From the IMG/VR virus record IMGVR_UViG_3300023179_008562, positions 26,678-90,677 of that record: a stretch of 64,000 bases of DNA, one strand, 5' to 3'. The notes beneath the pieces are model-generated. The model saw nothing but the letters and a program-made list of their open reading frames with translations. It had not been told where the DNA came from and made no database searches. The stretch comes from a virus. Below, piece after piece: positions 20,784 to 30,155 of the stretch. The position numbers were made by a program, and so were the translations under genes. Position 1 is the first letter of the stretch; each line of letters begins with the position of its first letter.

Positions 20784-21725
20784 ATGGCTTATCAGACCGG
20801 TGACTTGATCCTACGCGATCACTACAATACATTTGCAACAGGCAATGCCGATGGCACTGCCAACAATGCAGTAGCAAACATTAACACAGTATGGGGCGTG
20901 GGCTCAGGCGACAAGGGATATGGTCAGAGCACCACATTGTCGGCAGTGGCCACAGGTGATACTGTGACTGCCACACAATGGTCAACCTTGTTGGCAAGAT
21001 TAAACAGCGTCCTGACACACCAAGCGGGCACTGGTTCAGGTATCACCAACCCAACTGCTGGTAGTATAATCACTGCCTTGAGTACACTTCAAACCAACGT
21101 TACCAACGCATTCAATAACCGCGCAAACTTTAACAGTACACGCGGTACACCAGCAACCACCAGTTTGGCTGGAACCTGGAACGTTGCAAGCCCAACAACA
21201 TTCCAACAAGTTCGCACAGTGACATTTGCCAGCAGTGATCAGGCCAGATATTTCTTCAACGCCGGTGGCAGAATCGCATTGAGTTTTAGTGTGACCAACG
21301 GTGCAGACAATGCCAAAGAGTCAGCCTGGACCGCATTGTTGGGCACTAAATTGGCCACACTGAACTTTGATTTCACCACCAGTGGCCGTACCGGTACTGG
21401 CGGTACATTAACCACCGACGGCAGTGCAATTGGTTTCTGGGATCTGACAACATCAGATCAGACACTGATCAAATTAACAGATACCACTGCTGCTTACACC
21501 ACCAACTATGTGGAAGTGCTGGCCAAAATTTCAGGTACTGCAGGCAGCAATGGTGGGTTGGGTAACGTTATCACCTTTACCATTAACTATAATGATGCTG
21601 CAACTGATACATTTGATGATGCAATCAATATGATTATCAATGCCAACGTGGTTGTTACTCCACCAGAAACCACCAATCTTACCAACACCTGGGGCACAGT
21701 AACACCCGCCGCAACAGTAAACTAA
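20784..21725 (+). CDS. Conserved phage structural protein, last gene of tail operon
   Basis: 313 residues, preceded by AAAAGGAACT, a good ribosome site. The N-terminal MAYQTGDLILRDHYNTFATG and a TATQWSTLLARLNSVLTHQ block are of a type often seen in virion proteins of T4-like aquatic phages (recalled resemblance). The rest is Thr/Asn/Gly-rich and beta-prone, without cysteine. Its stop is followed 31 bases later by a strong terminator, so it ends the tail transcription unit. Function is not known beyond a likely role on the particle. Confidence 0.6.
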   Translation: MAYQTGDLILRDHYNTFATGNADGTANNAVANINTVWGVGSGDKGYGQSTTLSAVATGDTVTATQWSTLLARLNSVLTHQAGTGSGITNPTAGSIITALSTLQTNVTNAFNNRANFNSTRGTPATTSLAGTWNVASPTTFQQVRTVTFASSDQARYFFNAGGRIALSFSVTNGADNAKESAWTALLGTKLATLNFDFTTSGRTGTGGTLTTDGSAIGFWDLTTSDQTLIKLTDTTAAYTTNYVEVLAKISGTAGSNGGLGNVITFTINYNDAATDTFDDAINMIINANVVVTPPETTNLTNTWGTVTPAATVN

Positions 21726-21755
21726 TTTGATTTTAATCGGTTAAGTTTGTATAAT

Positions 21756-21784
21756 AAAAGCACTGCTAGTCAGTGCTTTTATTT
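21756..21784 (+). terminator. Intrinsic terminator after the tail operon
   Basis: A perfect 10-bp stem, AAAAGCACTG (21,756-21,765) and CAGTGCTTTT (21,771-21,780), with a five-base loop CTAGT, is followed by ATTTT. The A-rich left arm means it could also work from the other strand, but only plus-strand genes flank it. Confidence 0.85.
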
Positions 21785-21815
21785 TGACACCACACTTTCG
21801 TAGATAATTACAAGT

Positions 21816-22133
21816 ATGACCACCACCACTGAAAATATTATCAATCAGGTTAAACAAGCCACCGATTTTCAAATCAACAAACGTGCATTGCAGGAACGAA
21901 TTAAAATTGACCTGCACCTGGCCCACAATGGTGGGCTATTTTTAGTTGATCAAACTTTGCTGGCCTTTTTGTCCACCTGGCCCACAGATGAATTGTTTAT
22001 TGAGGATGTCTATGGCAATCCCATCTGTTGTGACCGATCAGAACTTTTGGCTCAGGCCCGGGAGTGTTATCAGACTGCAATGAATTCCTGGCATATTCAA
22101 CATGAAGAACTGCGACGTGTTAGAAAAATCTAA
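21816..22133 (+). CDS. Conserved phage hypothetical protein (105 aa)
   Basis: A small, mostly helical protein: MTTTTENIINQVKQATDFQI, a central FIEDVYGNPI motif and a C-terminal QARECYQTAMNSWHIQHEEL helix. It has no strong ribosome site. It opens the dense plus-strand gene array after the terminator and overlaps the next gene by 32 bases. I recall similar small proteins in T4-like phages but no function. Confidence 0.6.
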   Translation: MTTTTENIINQVKQATDFQINKRALQERIKIDLHLAHNGGLFLVDQTLLAFLSTWPTDELFIEDVYGNPICCDRSELLAQARECYQTAMNSWHIQHEELRRVRKI

Positions 22134-22878
22134 AGGCGTATTGATCTTTGCCAACAACACTGGTTATATAGATTACACCACAATTGCCGCCAGAGCCCAA
22201 ACCCTTGCAGAACATTATCTTAAACTGCCAGTGACCATTGTCACGGGTCAGGATTTTGCCAATAAAAGATATAATATTGACTCGGGGAATTTTGAAGCGT
22301 GGCACAATGGTGGCAGATATCTGGCCTATGAGTTGAGCCCCTACGATCAGACTATTCTGATAGACAGCGATTACTTTGTTTTTGATGACAATCTACTGAA
22401 AATTTTAGACGTGGTAAATGATTATCAGATCACAAAAACAAATAATTATGTCTGCAGTCAACACAGCAATCAGATGGGACAATATAGCCTGGACACACTC
22501 TGGGCAACCGTGATTGTGTTTAATAAAACTCCCAAGACCCGAATGTTATTTGATCTGGTGGGCGTAATTGAGCGCAATTATCAATATTACAGAGACCTCT
22601 ACAACATCGAGGCCAGAAATTTCAGAAATGATTATGCATTTACCATTGCCGACAATATCATAAATGGATATTGTCCCAATCAGGAAAACTATTTACCCTG
22701 GCCTATTGTCAGCGTGCCTGGGCCCATTGATAGTCTGGAATTAAAAGATTTCAAGTTTTACCTGAAAACCTCAGGTCAGGCCCTGGTATTACCAAAGCAA
22801 AGTATTCATCTGATGAGCAAGGCCTGGTTATTATCTGATTCCTGCAAGCAATTAATCGAGGCAGCGACTAATGCGTGA
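22102..22878 (+). CDS. Putative GT-A-type glycosyltransferase
   Basis: 258 residues from ATG 22,102; a GTG at 22,117 is an alternative start with GAAGAA in front. PYDQTILIDSDYFVFDDN (DSD at residues 88-90) looks like the metal-binding DxD of family-8-like glycosyltransferases, preceded by a Rossmann-like GVLIFANNTG start. The equivalent stretch in the next gene is PFKETIKLESDLLF, so the two are distant paralogues. No membrane segment, so a cytoplasmic enzyme acting on a soluble or membrane-surface acceptor. The acceptor is unknown; context suggests glycan or particle modification. Confidence 0.55.
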   Translation: MKNCDVLEKSKGVLIFANNTGYIDYTTIAARAQTLAEHYLKLPVTIVTGQDFANKRYNIDSGNFEAWHNGGRYLAYELSPYDQTILIDSDYFVFDDNLLKILDVVNDYQITKTNNYVCSQHSNQMGQYSLDTLWATVIVFNKTPKTRMLFDLVGVIERNYQYYRDLYNIEARNFRNDYAFTIADNIINGYCPNQENYLPWPIVSVPGPIDSLELKDFKFYLKTSGQALVLPKQSIHLMSKAWLLSDSCKQLIEAATNA

Positions 22879-23689
22879 ATTTAAAAGTCAATTTGGGTTC
22901 TTGACCATTGCACAAAATAACGACAACACTGATTATCTGGAGTTGGCGTATCAGCAAGCACTGAACGTCAAGGCAACACAAAAACAAAATCAATTTGCGG
23001 TACTGGTGGATGCTGACACTGCCAAATTCATCACTGATCAGCATCGTGAGATTTTTGATTATATTATTGAATTCTCGACTGACCATGCTAAAAATGAACA
23101 CTGGAAGATGAGCAATGAATGGCAGGTATTCCATCTGACCCCTTTCAAAGAAACCATTAAACTTGAAAGTGATTTGTTATTCACGCGGGACATCACACAT
23201 TGGTTAGACGGGCTAAGACTCAGAGACATCTGCTTTAGTTTGCACTGTAAAAATCTCCAGTCTGAGAATATTACATCGAGTCCCTACAGAAAGATTTTTA
23301 AAGAAAACGACTTGCCGGACATCTACACTGGCATGTATTATTTTAGATACAGTCAGACGAGTGCGGACTTTTTTAGAACGGTGCGTGATGTTTATGCTGG
23401 TTGGGATACAGTAAAAAATCATCTGGCGTTGATCAATGAACCGCCCACTACAGACCTTGCATTTGCAGTGGCGGTAAAAATCGTCGGGTCTGATATCTGC
23501 ACCATTCCTACCCAGGATTTTTTTAACTTTGTTCATCTAAAACCACAAATTCAGGGCTGGAATGAAACTCAAGCAGTGACTGATCATACAAATATTGAAT
23601 GGCAGAACGATATAGTAAGAATCAACAATCGCAATCAGTATTACCCAGTACATTATTACGAGAAGGGGTTTGTTCATGCTACCAGGTGA
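22871..23689 (+). CDS. Putative glycosyltransferase-like protein
   Basis: 272 residues, overlapping the previous gene by eight bases. LGFLTIAQNN-like start (FGFLTIAQNNDNTDYLELAY) and IKLESDLLFTRDITHWLDGL with an E/D-S-D motif at residues 99-101 parallel the preceding gene. The first DxD Asp is Glu, so metal binding may be altered. Later blocks (DIYTGMYYFRYS, TTDLAFAVAV) fit the acceptor side of family-8-like folds. Likely works with its neighbours. Confidence is limited because the similarity was judged by eye. Confidence 0.5.
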   Translation: MREFKSQFGFLTIAQNNDNTDYLELAYQQALNVKATQKQNQFAVLVDADTAKFITDQHREIFDYIIEFSTDHAKNEHWKMSNEWQVFHLTPFKETIKLESDLLFTRDITHWLDGLRLRDICFSLHCKNLQSENITSSPYRKIFKENDLPDIYTGMYYFRYSQTSADFFRTVRDVYAGWDTVKNHLALINEPPTTDLAFAVAVKIVGSDICTIPTQDFFNFVHLKPQIQGWNETQAVTDHTNIEWQNDIVRINNRNQYYPVHYYEKGFVHATR

Positions 23690-24032
23690 GTCTGAATTTT
23701 TGCAGGCATTGTCGTCGGCTATATCAGCGACACCGGCGGTTGAAGAATACCGTGCATATTATGACGCGGATGGCTGGGTCACAGGATTTTCGGGCAGTGG
23801 ATTTCCTGACAATGACAATTGGATAAACATCAGCAGAGAAATGTATGTGACACATGATTGGAGTTGCATGCGAGTAGTTGATGGAAAAATTTGTCGAGTC
23901 GAACCTGTATATTTTCATCATTTTGCTTTGACTCGCAGCAACAAGGGTGTTAAAGTAGTAAAAGATCATGCTGGAATTGTTGTAGAAGATGACTATTTAG
24001 AGACGGAATATTATGAGCGTAGAAATCGTTGA
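23676..24032 (+). CDS. Hypothetical protein (118 aa)
   Basis: The ATG at 23,676 is chosen because AGAAGGGG ends seven bases before it; a TTG six bases earlier is the only longer option. The protein is acidic and aromatic-rich, with DGWVTGFSGSGFPDNDNWI and an MRVVDGKICRVEP strand pair, and looks like a small beta domain. Overlaps both neighbours, so it is translated as part of the array. No family recognised. Confidence 0.6.
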   Translation: MLPGESEFLQALSSAISATPAVEEYRAYYDADGWVTGFSGSGFPDNDNWINISREMYVTHDWSCMRVVDGKICRVEPVYFHHFALTRSNKGVKVVKDHAGIVVEDDYLETEYYERRNR

Positions 24033-24909
24033 TGTTGCAGATTTAGATTGTATTTTTCTCACCTATGACGAGCCAAAAAAAGAAGAATTCTGGATTAAAA
24101 TTCAGAACATGGTGCCCTGGGCCCGACGTGTAGATGGAGTCAAAGGGTCGGATGCAGCACACAAAGCCGCTGCTGACGCCAGCGATACTGACCGCTTCGT
24201 GCTGATTGACGGTGACAATTTACCAGATCCAGAATTTTTTAATCTGCAGTTGAAGCTGGATACAACCAATCGGGACTGTGTGTTTCGCTGGAAAGCCAGA
24301 AACATCATTAATGGCCTGCAATATGGTAATGGTGGCATGAGCTGCTGGACCAAGGACTTTGTCCGCAACATGAAGACTCATGAAGCCAGTGACGGTTTAG
24401 CAGCCAACGATGTGGAATTCTGCTTCTACCCCAACTATTGGTCCATGAACGATTGTTACAGTGCAACCTATCCCAATGCCACACCTTTCCAGGCCTGGCG
24501 AGCTGGGTTCCGCGAGGGTGTCAAAATGTGTCTGGATCGTGGCGCCCGACCCAATATTGAACAATTCAAAGACCGTATTGTCAGTAGAAATTATGACAAT
24601 CTCTGCATCTGGCAGACGGTGGGGGCAGATGTGGAAAATGGCTTCTGGGCCATCTATGGTGCCAGACTGGGCACACAACTAACCATGCTGCAGGACTGGG
24701 ATTACCGGCAGGTACAGTGGTTTGATGCATTGTCTGAACTGTGGCAAAATTACAAAGATCACGAGCCTGATCATTGCACTGCTGTGGGCGATGAACTACG
24801 TCAGAGATTGGGGTTGAAAATTGTCGACATGGATCCCGACGCCAGTGCATTTTTCAAGCATCATTACCGGAGCAATTTTCAGAACAAAGGACCAATGATT
24901 CGTGAGTAA
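24013..24909 (+). CDS. Glycosyltransferase-like protein with IDGD motif
   Basis: 298 residues. RFVLIDGDNLPDPEFF carries a DGD at residues 66-68 typical of a GT-A metal site, followed by FRWKARNIINGLQYGNGGM. The same order of blocks (IDG, AAAELSDT, SRNPVNGLEYGHMG, WRTAFREVVKL) appears near the C-terminus of the 1,142-residue protein at 38,675, so the two share a domain. There it has lost the DxD, here it is intact. The C-terminal third is rich in Trp, Tyr and His. Substrate unknown. It lies immediately upstream of the first radical SAM gene and overlaps it by eight bases. Confidence 0.55.
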   Translation: MSVEIVDVADLDCIFLTYDEPKKEEFWIKIQNMVPWARRVDGVKGSDAAHKAAADASDTDRFVLIDGDNLPDPEFFNLQLKLDTTNRDCVFRWKARNIINGLQYGNGGMSCWTKDFVRNMKTHEASDGLAANDVEFCFYPNYWSMNDCYSATYPNATPFQAWRAGFREGVKMCLDRGARPNIEQFKDRIVSRNYDNLCIWQTVGADVENGFWAIYGARLGTQLTMLQDWDYRQVQWFDALSELWQNYKDHEPDHCTAVGDELRQRLGLKIVDMDPDASAFFKHHYRSNFQNKGPMIRE

Positions 24910-26293
24910 GAGCAAGTTCATGGGTACTGCTGAGGAAATGCGTGAAAAATTAGGTCATGCACTGTGCCTGGCCAAATGGCAGCAGGTTAGTTTACATTTG
25001 CCCACTGGGTTAACCAATAGTTGCTATCATCCTCCCTTGCATGAAATTGATGCTGCACCACTGACGTTTAATCCCGGTGCACTGCACAATACTGCACACA
25101 AGAAAGCGCAACGTAAGTTGATGCTAGAGCAGCAACGTCCGTCGGAGTGTGCCTATTGCTGGTCAGCTGAAGACAACGGCCAACTTAGTGACAGGCATTA
25201 TCGCAGTGGCGAACCTTGGGCAGCAGAACACTATGAAGAAATAGCCCATGGCTCTTGGGATCAGGATGCCACACCCAGTTATGTGGAAGTTAACTTTAGT
25301 CATGGCTGCAACCTAGCTTGTAGTTATTGTAGCCCACAGTTCAGTACCGAGTGGGGCAAAGAAATTGATCGCTGGGGGGCCTATCCCACCACCACACCGC
25401 ACAATGACCCCATACACTTTCAGGGACGCCGCAAACCCATTCCGGTTCGTGAAGAAAATCCCTATGTGGACGCCTTCTGGCGCTGGTGGCCAGAATTGTA
25501 TCCCCACCTCAAGCATTTTCGCATGACTGGTGGTGAGCCACTCATGGACAAAAACACTCACCGAGTGTTTGATTACATCCTGGCCCTGCCCAAAAGCGAT
25601 TTGCATGTGGACGTCACCAGCAATTTTAGTGTGGATGATGCACTGTTTGAAAAATACATGCACAAGGTTGAGCAACTGTGTCAGGGCACAAAAATTGAAC
25701 ACTTCATGCAGTATGTGAGTTTGGATTCGGGTATTAAAGAGCAGAGTGAGTACATACGCGGTGGGCTCAATCTAGACAAGTGTCTGCATAATACTGAAGA
25801 ATTTCTAACCAGAGTGCCCTATCGTAACAGTCTGACTTATATCATTACCATGAGCAACCTCAATATTCTAGGTCTGCGAAAGTTATTGGAAATCATTCTG
25901 GAACAACGTAAAAAACACAGTCTGACTTATCAGCGTGTCTGGTTTGATACTCCCCTGCTGCGACAGCCCACCTGGCAGAGTCTGCAAATTTTGCCAGCTA
26001 GTTATGTTAGAATATTAGAAGATGTTGCTGATTGGATGGAGTCCCATCAACTACCCGAAGGTGTTGATAGATTTGATGGATTCAAAGATTATGAAGTTCA
26101 ACGCATGCGCAGAAATATTGCCTGGATGAAAAATGGGCGGGATCTAGATCCTGAATATATACAACAACAACGTGCAGATTTTTATAGATTTTTTAACGAA
26201 TACGACAAGCGTCGAGGATTTAGTTTTATTAGCAGCTTCCCCACAATGAAGGAATTCTGGCAAGAGTGCCGATATTATGCCGAAAATACATAA
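24902..26293 (+). CDS. Twitch-domain radical SAM protein 1
   Basis: 463 residues from GTG 24,902; ATG 24,920 is an alternative. The radical SAM cluster motif CNLACSYC (C136, C140, C143; CX3CX2C) is followed by an MTGGEPL strand that contacts S-adenosylmethionine. The N-terminal 90 residues carry C22, C41 and CAYC (C83, C86), a set expected to bind an auxiliary iron-sulphur cluster as in twitch/SPASM proteins. A conserved HNTAHKKAQRKLM stretch is shared with the next gene, marking subclass A. Such enzymes generate a 5'-deoxyadenosyl radical; the substrate is unknown. Five homologues lie within 8 kb. Confidence 0.8.
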   Translation: MSKSKFMGTAEEMREKLGHALCLAKWQQVSLHLPTGLTNSCYHPPLHEIDAAPLTFNPGALHNTAHKKAQRKLMLEQQRPSECAYCWSAEDNGQLSDRHYRSGEPWAAEHYEEIAHGSWDQDATPSYVEVNFSHGCNLACSYCSPQFSTEWGKEIDRWGAYPTTTPHNDPIHFQGRRKPIPVREENPYVDAFWRWWPELYPHLKHFRMTGGEPLMDKNTHRVFDYILALPKSDLHVDVTSNFSVDDALFEKYMHKVEQLCQGTKIEHFMQYVSLDSGIKEQSEYIRGGLNLDKCLHNTEEFLTRVPYRNSLTYIITMSNLNILGLRKLLEIILEQRKKHSLTYQRVWFDTPLLRQPTWQSLQILPASYVRILEDVADWMESHQLPEGVDRFDGFKDYEVQRMRRNIAWMKNGRDLDPEYIQQQRADFYRFFNEYDKRRGFSFISSFPTMKEFWQECRYYAENT

Positions 26294-27629
26294 CGAAACA
26301 GATTTAGAATATAGACGTAGAGTAATCGACATCAAGTCTGAAAGTTTCTGTGCCGCCAAATGGTACAATGCCACTATCTGGCTGGGGTCGGGTATGACCA
26401 CTAGTTGTCATCACCCATTACCACATAAAGTTTCAGTCCAAGAGGTAGAGGCCAACCCCAGAGCTCTGCATAATACGCCACGCAAAAAGCAAGAACGTCA
26501 TCAGATGCAACAGGGAGAAAGACCTACCGGCTGTGAGTATTGCTGGAAAATTGAAGACATGGGCGTGGATGCCATAAGCGATAGAGTATATAAAACTGTA
26601 ATTTATAAAGACGAGGACCTGGATCTTGCATACAACACTGATTGGAATTCGGACATTAATCTTAAAACTTTGGAAATCGCATTTGATAGAACTTGCCAGT
26701 TGGCCTGCAGCTATTGTAATCCTGCTTTCAGCACTAGCTGGGTACGCGATATTCACCGAAATGGAGCATACATCAATCTGGTCAGCGATGGTCGTAACCA
26801 TTTCACTCATGAGCATGATAGTGCTCAACTTTATAAACTCGGTGAAACTAATCCGTATGTGGAAGCATTCTTCAAATGGTGGGAAACCGACCTCCACCAG
26901 ACCCTGACTGAACTCAGAATCACCGGCGGTGAACCGCTCATGAGCGGGTATACAAAACGTCTGTTGGATTGGTTCAAGAATAATCGTGGAGCTAGTACGA
27001 CCAGACTGGCCATTAATAGCAACCTGTGCTTTGACCAATCAGTGCTGGAAGAATTACTAGACAGTACCCAAGGCATCGAACTTGATCTGTATACCAGCAA
27101 TGAAAGTCTGGGCGCTCATGCAGAATACATTCGCGATGGGCTTGAATGGCAGCAGTGGACGGATAACATGTGGTTCTTGATGCGCAGCGGTCGGTTGCGT
27201 AGCTTGCATGTCATGTGCACAATTAATGCTCTTTGCCTGGAAAGTTTGCCAGAATTTCTAACCATGCTCATGGAATGGAAAAGTCAATGGGGTCGAAATA
27301 ACCCCAACTTTACATTAAACATTCTGCGTTTTCCCAGTTTTCAGAGTCCATTGGTGCTGCCTGATGATATTCGTATGAAACATCGACAGAGACTGGTGGA
27401 TTGGTTAAATAGATTTAATGATCATTGCATGCTTCATGAGCATGAAAAGAATCATGTGCAACGTCTGATTGATTATTTGGATATTGTTAAAACTCCACAC
27501 AGTGATGCGTTTGACTTGCCAGCATTACATAACGATTTCAAACAGTTTCATCAACAATATGATCAGCGTCGTGACAAGGATTTTAAAACAACATTCCCAC
27601 AACTGGCCGATTGGTACACAACACTATGA
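26277..27629 (+). CDS. Twitch-domain radical SAM protein 2
   Basis: 450 residues, overlapping the previous gene by 17 bases. Radical SAM motif CQLACSYC at C140, C144 and C147; ITGGEPLMSG follows. The N-terminal auxiliary-cluster cysteines are C25, C44 and CEYC (C86, C89), with the HNTPRKKQERHQM stretch that pairs it with the preceding gene (subclass A). Both share an NPYVEAF/NPYVDAF block ahead of the GGEP motif. It is clearly a duplicate of its neighbour, but divergent enough to suggest a different substrate or a heteromeric pair. Confidence 0.8.
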   Translation: MPKIHNETDLEYRRRVIDIKSESFCAAKWYNATIWLGSGMTTSCHHPLPHKVSVQEVEANPRALHNTPRKKQERHQMQQGERPTGCEYCWKIEDMGVDAISDRVYKTVIYKDEDLDLAYNTDWNSDINLKTLEIAFDRTCQLACSYCNPAFSTSWVRDIHRNGAYINLVSDGRNHFTHEHDSAQLYKLGETNPYVEAFFKWWETDLHQTLTELRITGGEPLMSGYTKRLLDWFKNNRGASTTRLAINSNLCFDQSVLEELLDSTQGIELDLYTSNESLGAHAEYIRDGLEWQQWTDNMWFLMRSGRLRSLHVMCTINALCLESLPEFLTMLMEWKSQWGRNNPNFTLNILRFPSFQSPLVLPDDIRMKHRQRLVDWLNRFNDHCMLHEHEKNHVQRLIDYLDIVKTPHSDAFDLPALHNDFKQFHQQYDQRRDKDFKTTFPQLADWYTTL

Positions 27630-28969
27630 GCGATTCAAACGATATTAAAAGTTTTTATAATAAAGGCTACAGTTACACGGCCAGAGCACCATATTTTGCT
27701 GATCTGGAAAGTTTAACAGAGAGACAAAAAGAATTGCTTTTGGAGAGCAAGACATTTTGTATGTTGCCCTGGGTGCACATGCATGCATTTCCTGATGGAA
27801 GAGTTTATCCTTGTTGTTTGGCAGACTACTGGCATCCCCTGGGGGATTTACGTAAAGACGACATGGTGACTGTGTGGAATCAAGATGCCTATAAACAGTT
27901 GCGTCAAAACATGCTGACTGAGAAGCCTAGTAAGGAATGCAACAAATGCTATGAACAAGAGAAAAGTGGATTTTTCAGCATGCGGTATGATGCCAACAGA
28001 AATTATGGTCATCATATTGCAGAAGTAGAACAGACTCTTGAAGATGGTGAGCATCCAGAATTCAATATTAGATACTGGGATGTGAGATTCAGTAATCTCT
28101 GCAATTTCCGTTGCAGAACCTGTGGGCCTATCTTTAGCAGTAATTGGTATAGTGATCACATTAAACTTTATAATAGAAACCCAGATGTTTTGGGTAGGGA
28201 AATGACCACAGTGGAGTACGCTGGCCGCCATGAGATGGATATCTGGGAGCAAATGCAACCACACATCCCGCATTTGGAACAAGTTTATTTTGCTGGTGGC
28301 GAACCTTTGATCATGAAAGAGCATTACCTGTTACTGGAAAAATTGATCGAGTTGGGCAAGACTGATGTCAGACTCATGTACAATACCAATTTTAGTGAGC
28401 TCAGATATAAAAATAAACATGTGTTTGAGTACTGGAAGCATTTTAAAACTGTTAACGTTGGTGCTAGTCTGGATGCCAGTGGTTCCCGCGCAGAAATCCT
28501 ACGTAAAGGCACTGATTGGCAGCAAACGGTGGAGAATCGCGAGCGTATGATGCGTGAAGTCCCACACGCTGATTTTTATATCAGCGCAACTGTTAGTGCC
28601 GCTAATGTGTTGCATGTATTGGATTTTCACCGTGAATGGACTGAGTTGGGCCTAATAAAAGCTAAAGATTTTAATGTTAACATTTGTCAGAGTCCTGAAT
28701 GGCACAGAATTGATGTATTACCAGAACAATTTAAACGAGAAGTGGTTGAGCCAGCATATCGTAAACATCTGGAATGGTTGCGCCCGCAGGACGATTTAAA
28801 ACGAGCTACAAATGGTTTTGAAAGTGCCATCAACTTTATGATGGCCAAGGACAACAGCCAACACTGGAATAAGTTTGTTGCGGAGACCGCCAAACTTGAT
28901 CGAGTCAGAAATGAAGATTTCTGGCAAGTATTTACTGAATTGAGCTCTTTACCACATGACATTACCTAA
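27626..28969 (+). CDS. Twitch-domain radical SAM protein 3
   Basis: The ATG at 27,626 overlaps the previous TGA (ATGA) and is preferred to an upstream TTG; 447 residues. Radical SAM motif CNFRCRTC (C149, C153, C156) and FAGGEPLIMKEHY. The N-terminal half has FCMLPWVHMHAFPDG, a CC pair (C63, C64) and CNKC (C105, C108): the PW/CC type, subclass B, shared with the proteins at 28,956 and 31,239. This cysteine layout is expected to hold an auxiliary cluster. Substrate unknown. Confidence 0.8.
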   Translation: MSDSNDIKSFYNKGYSYTARAPYFADLESLTERQKELLLESKTFCMLPWVHMHAFPDGRVYPCCLADYWHPLGDLRKDDMVTVWNQDAYKQLRQNMLTEKPSKECNKCYEQEKSGFFSMRYDANRNYGHHIAEVEQTLEDGEHPEFNIRYWDVRFSNLCNFRCRTCGPIFSSNWYSDHIKLYNRNPDVLGREMTTVEYAGRHEMDIWEQMQPHIPHLEQVYFAGGEPLIMKEHYLLLEKLIELGKTDVRLMYNTNFSELRYKNKHVFEYWKHFKTVNVGASLDASGSRAEILRKGTDWQQTVENRERMMREVPHADFYISATVSAANVLHVLDFHREWTELGLIKAKDFNVNICQSPEWHRIDVLPEQFKREVVEPAYRKHLEWLRPQDDLKRATNGFESAINFMMAKDNSQHWNKFVAETAKLDRVRNEDFWQVFTELSSLPHDIT

Positions 28970-30155
28970 TAGCATTTGCATATTGCCCTGGATTAGTGTT
29001 GAGACCAGCCCTGTTGGAACAGTGCGACCCTGTTGTTTAGCCAAAGATGAAATAACCAAACCATCGGGCGAAAAATACTTGCTTAAAGAGCATAATCTGG
29101 AAGAGATTTATCAGAGCAAGTACATGCAACGTCTCAGACAGGAATTTTTATCAGGAAATAAACCCCCCACTTGCGATCGTTGCTGGGAAGAGGAAGCTGC
29201 AGGTCGAACCAGCAAAAGAATCAACAGTCGAGTTCGTCTTAAGGAGTATTATGATCAAGTGGATTGGCACAACGTCAATCCTGACCAATTGTGGTTCATT
29301 GATCTTAAATTGGGCAATATTTGCAATCTCAAATGTCGTATTTGCGGCAGCTGGAGCAGCAGCAAGTGGGTCCAGGAAGAAATTGATTATGTGCCAGGTC
29401 TTGTCAACAGAAAAGAACATCTGGCTTATAAGTTTTTGCAGCAGGGCGCTTGGCCCAGAGAAAGTCCTGATTTCTGGGAAAATTTAAAAAGTCTGTTGCC
29501 CAACATCAAATATTTTGAGTTTACGGGCGGAGAACCTTTTCTAATTCAACAACATTTTGATTTGTTGGAGTATGCTGCAGAACATGGCCACAGTCAGCAT
29601 ATTGATATTCATTACAATACCAATGGCACTGTGTTTCCCGACGCTGCTGAATTATGGAACAAGTTCAATCGTGTGGAAATTGCTTTCAGCATAGACAACG
29701 TTGGCGAGAGATTCGAGCTGGAACGTTATGGTGCTGACTGGTCAGAAGTACAGGAAAATTTAAATAAATTTTCGGCCATGCGCAGCAAGAAAATCACCAC
29801 GCAACTCTGCACCACCATGAATGCTCAGAATGTCTATTATTTGCCAGAAATTTGTGATTGGGCCAGTACTCAAGATTTTGACTACATATATTTCAATATG
29901 CTGCATGATCCCTGGCACATGAATATTGGTCGTATGACTCCTGCAGCACAACAGTTGGTGATTGAACGATTAACCAATCACAAGTTTCACACCAAATATC
30001 GTGCAGAGATTGAACGTATTATTCAGTTTATTCGTAATGGGTCTGGCAGTGATGGTCAGAAATTTCTAACAACAATGAAATTGGCCGACCAATACAGAAA
30101 ACAAAGTTTTGCTGAAACGCATCCTGAAATTGCCAAGGCCATGGGGTATGATTGA
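28956..30155 (+). CDS. Twitch-domain radical SAM protein 4
   Basis: 399 residues, shorter at the N-terminus than its neighbours and overlapping the previous gene by 14 bases. Radical SAM motif CNLKCRIC (C123, C127, C130) with FTGGEPFLIQQHF. Auxiliary cysteines C8, C26-C27 and CDRC (C73, C76), with ICILPWISVETSP, place it in subclass B. The C-terminal 60 residues are charged and helical. Cytosolic, oxygen-sensitive chemistry is expected. Confidence 0.8.
   Translation: MTLPNSICILPWISVETSPVGTVRPCCLAKDEITKPSGEKYLLKEHNLEEIYQSKYMQRLRQEFLSGNKPPTCDRCWEEEAAGRTSKRINSRVRLKEYYDQVDWHNVNPDQLWFIDLKLGNICNLKCRICGSWSSSKWVQEEIDYVPGLVNRKEHLAYKFLQQGAWPRESPDFWENLKSLLPNIKYFEFTGGEPFLIQQHFDLLEYAAEHGHSQHIDIHYNTNGTVFPDAAELWNKFNRVEIAFSIDNVGERFELERYGADWSEVQENLNKFSAMRSKKITTQLCTTMNAQNVYYLPEICDWASTQDFDYIYFNMLHDPWHMNIGRMTPAAQQLVIERLTNHKFHTKYRAEIERIIQFIRNGSGSDGQKFLTTMKLADQYRKQSFAETHPEIAKAMGYD

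Noticed and set aside
21784-21815. Promoter just after the tail terminator
   Set aside because: TTGACA is present, but the only -10-like sequences are 13 or 15 bases away and eight bases or fewer from the ATG.
23670-23675. TTG start for the 120-aa protein
   Set aside because: The ATG two codons later has a well-spaced AGAAGGGG ribosome site.
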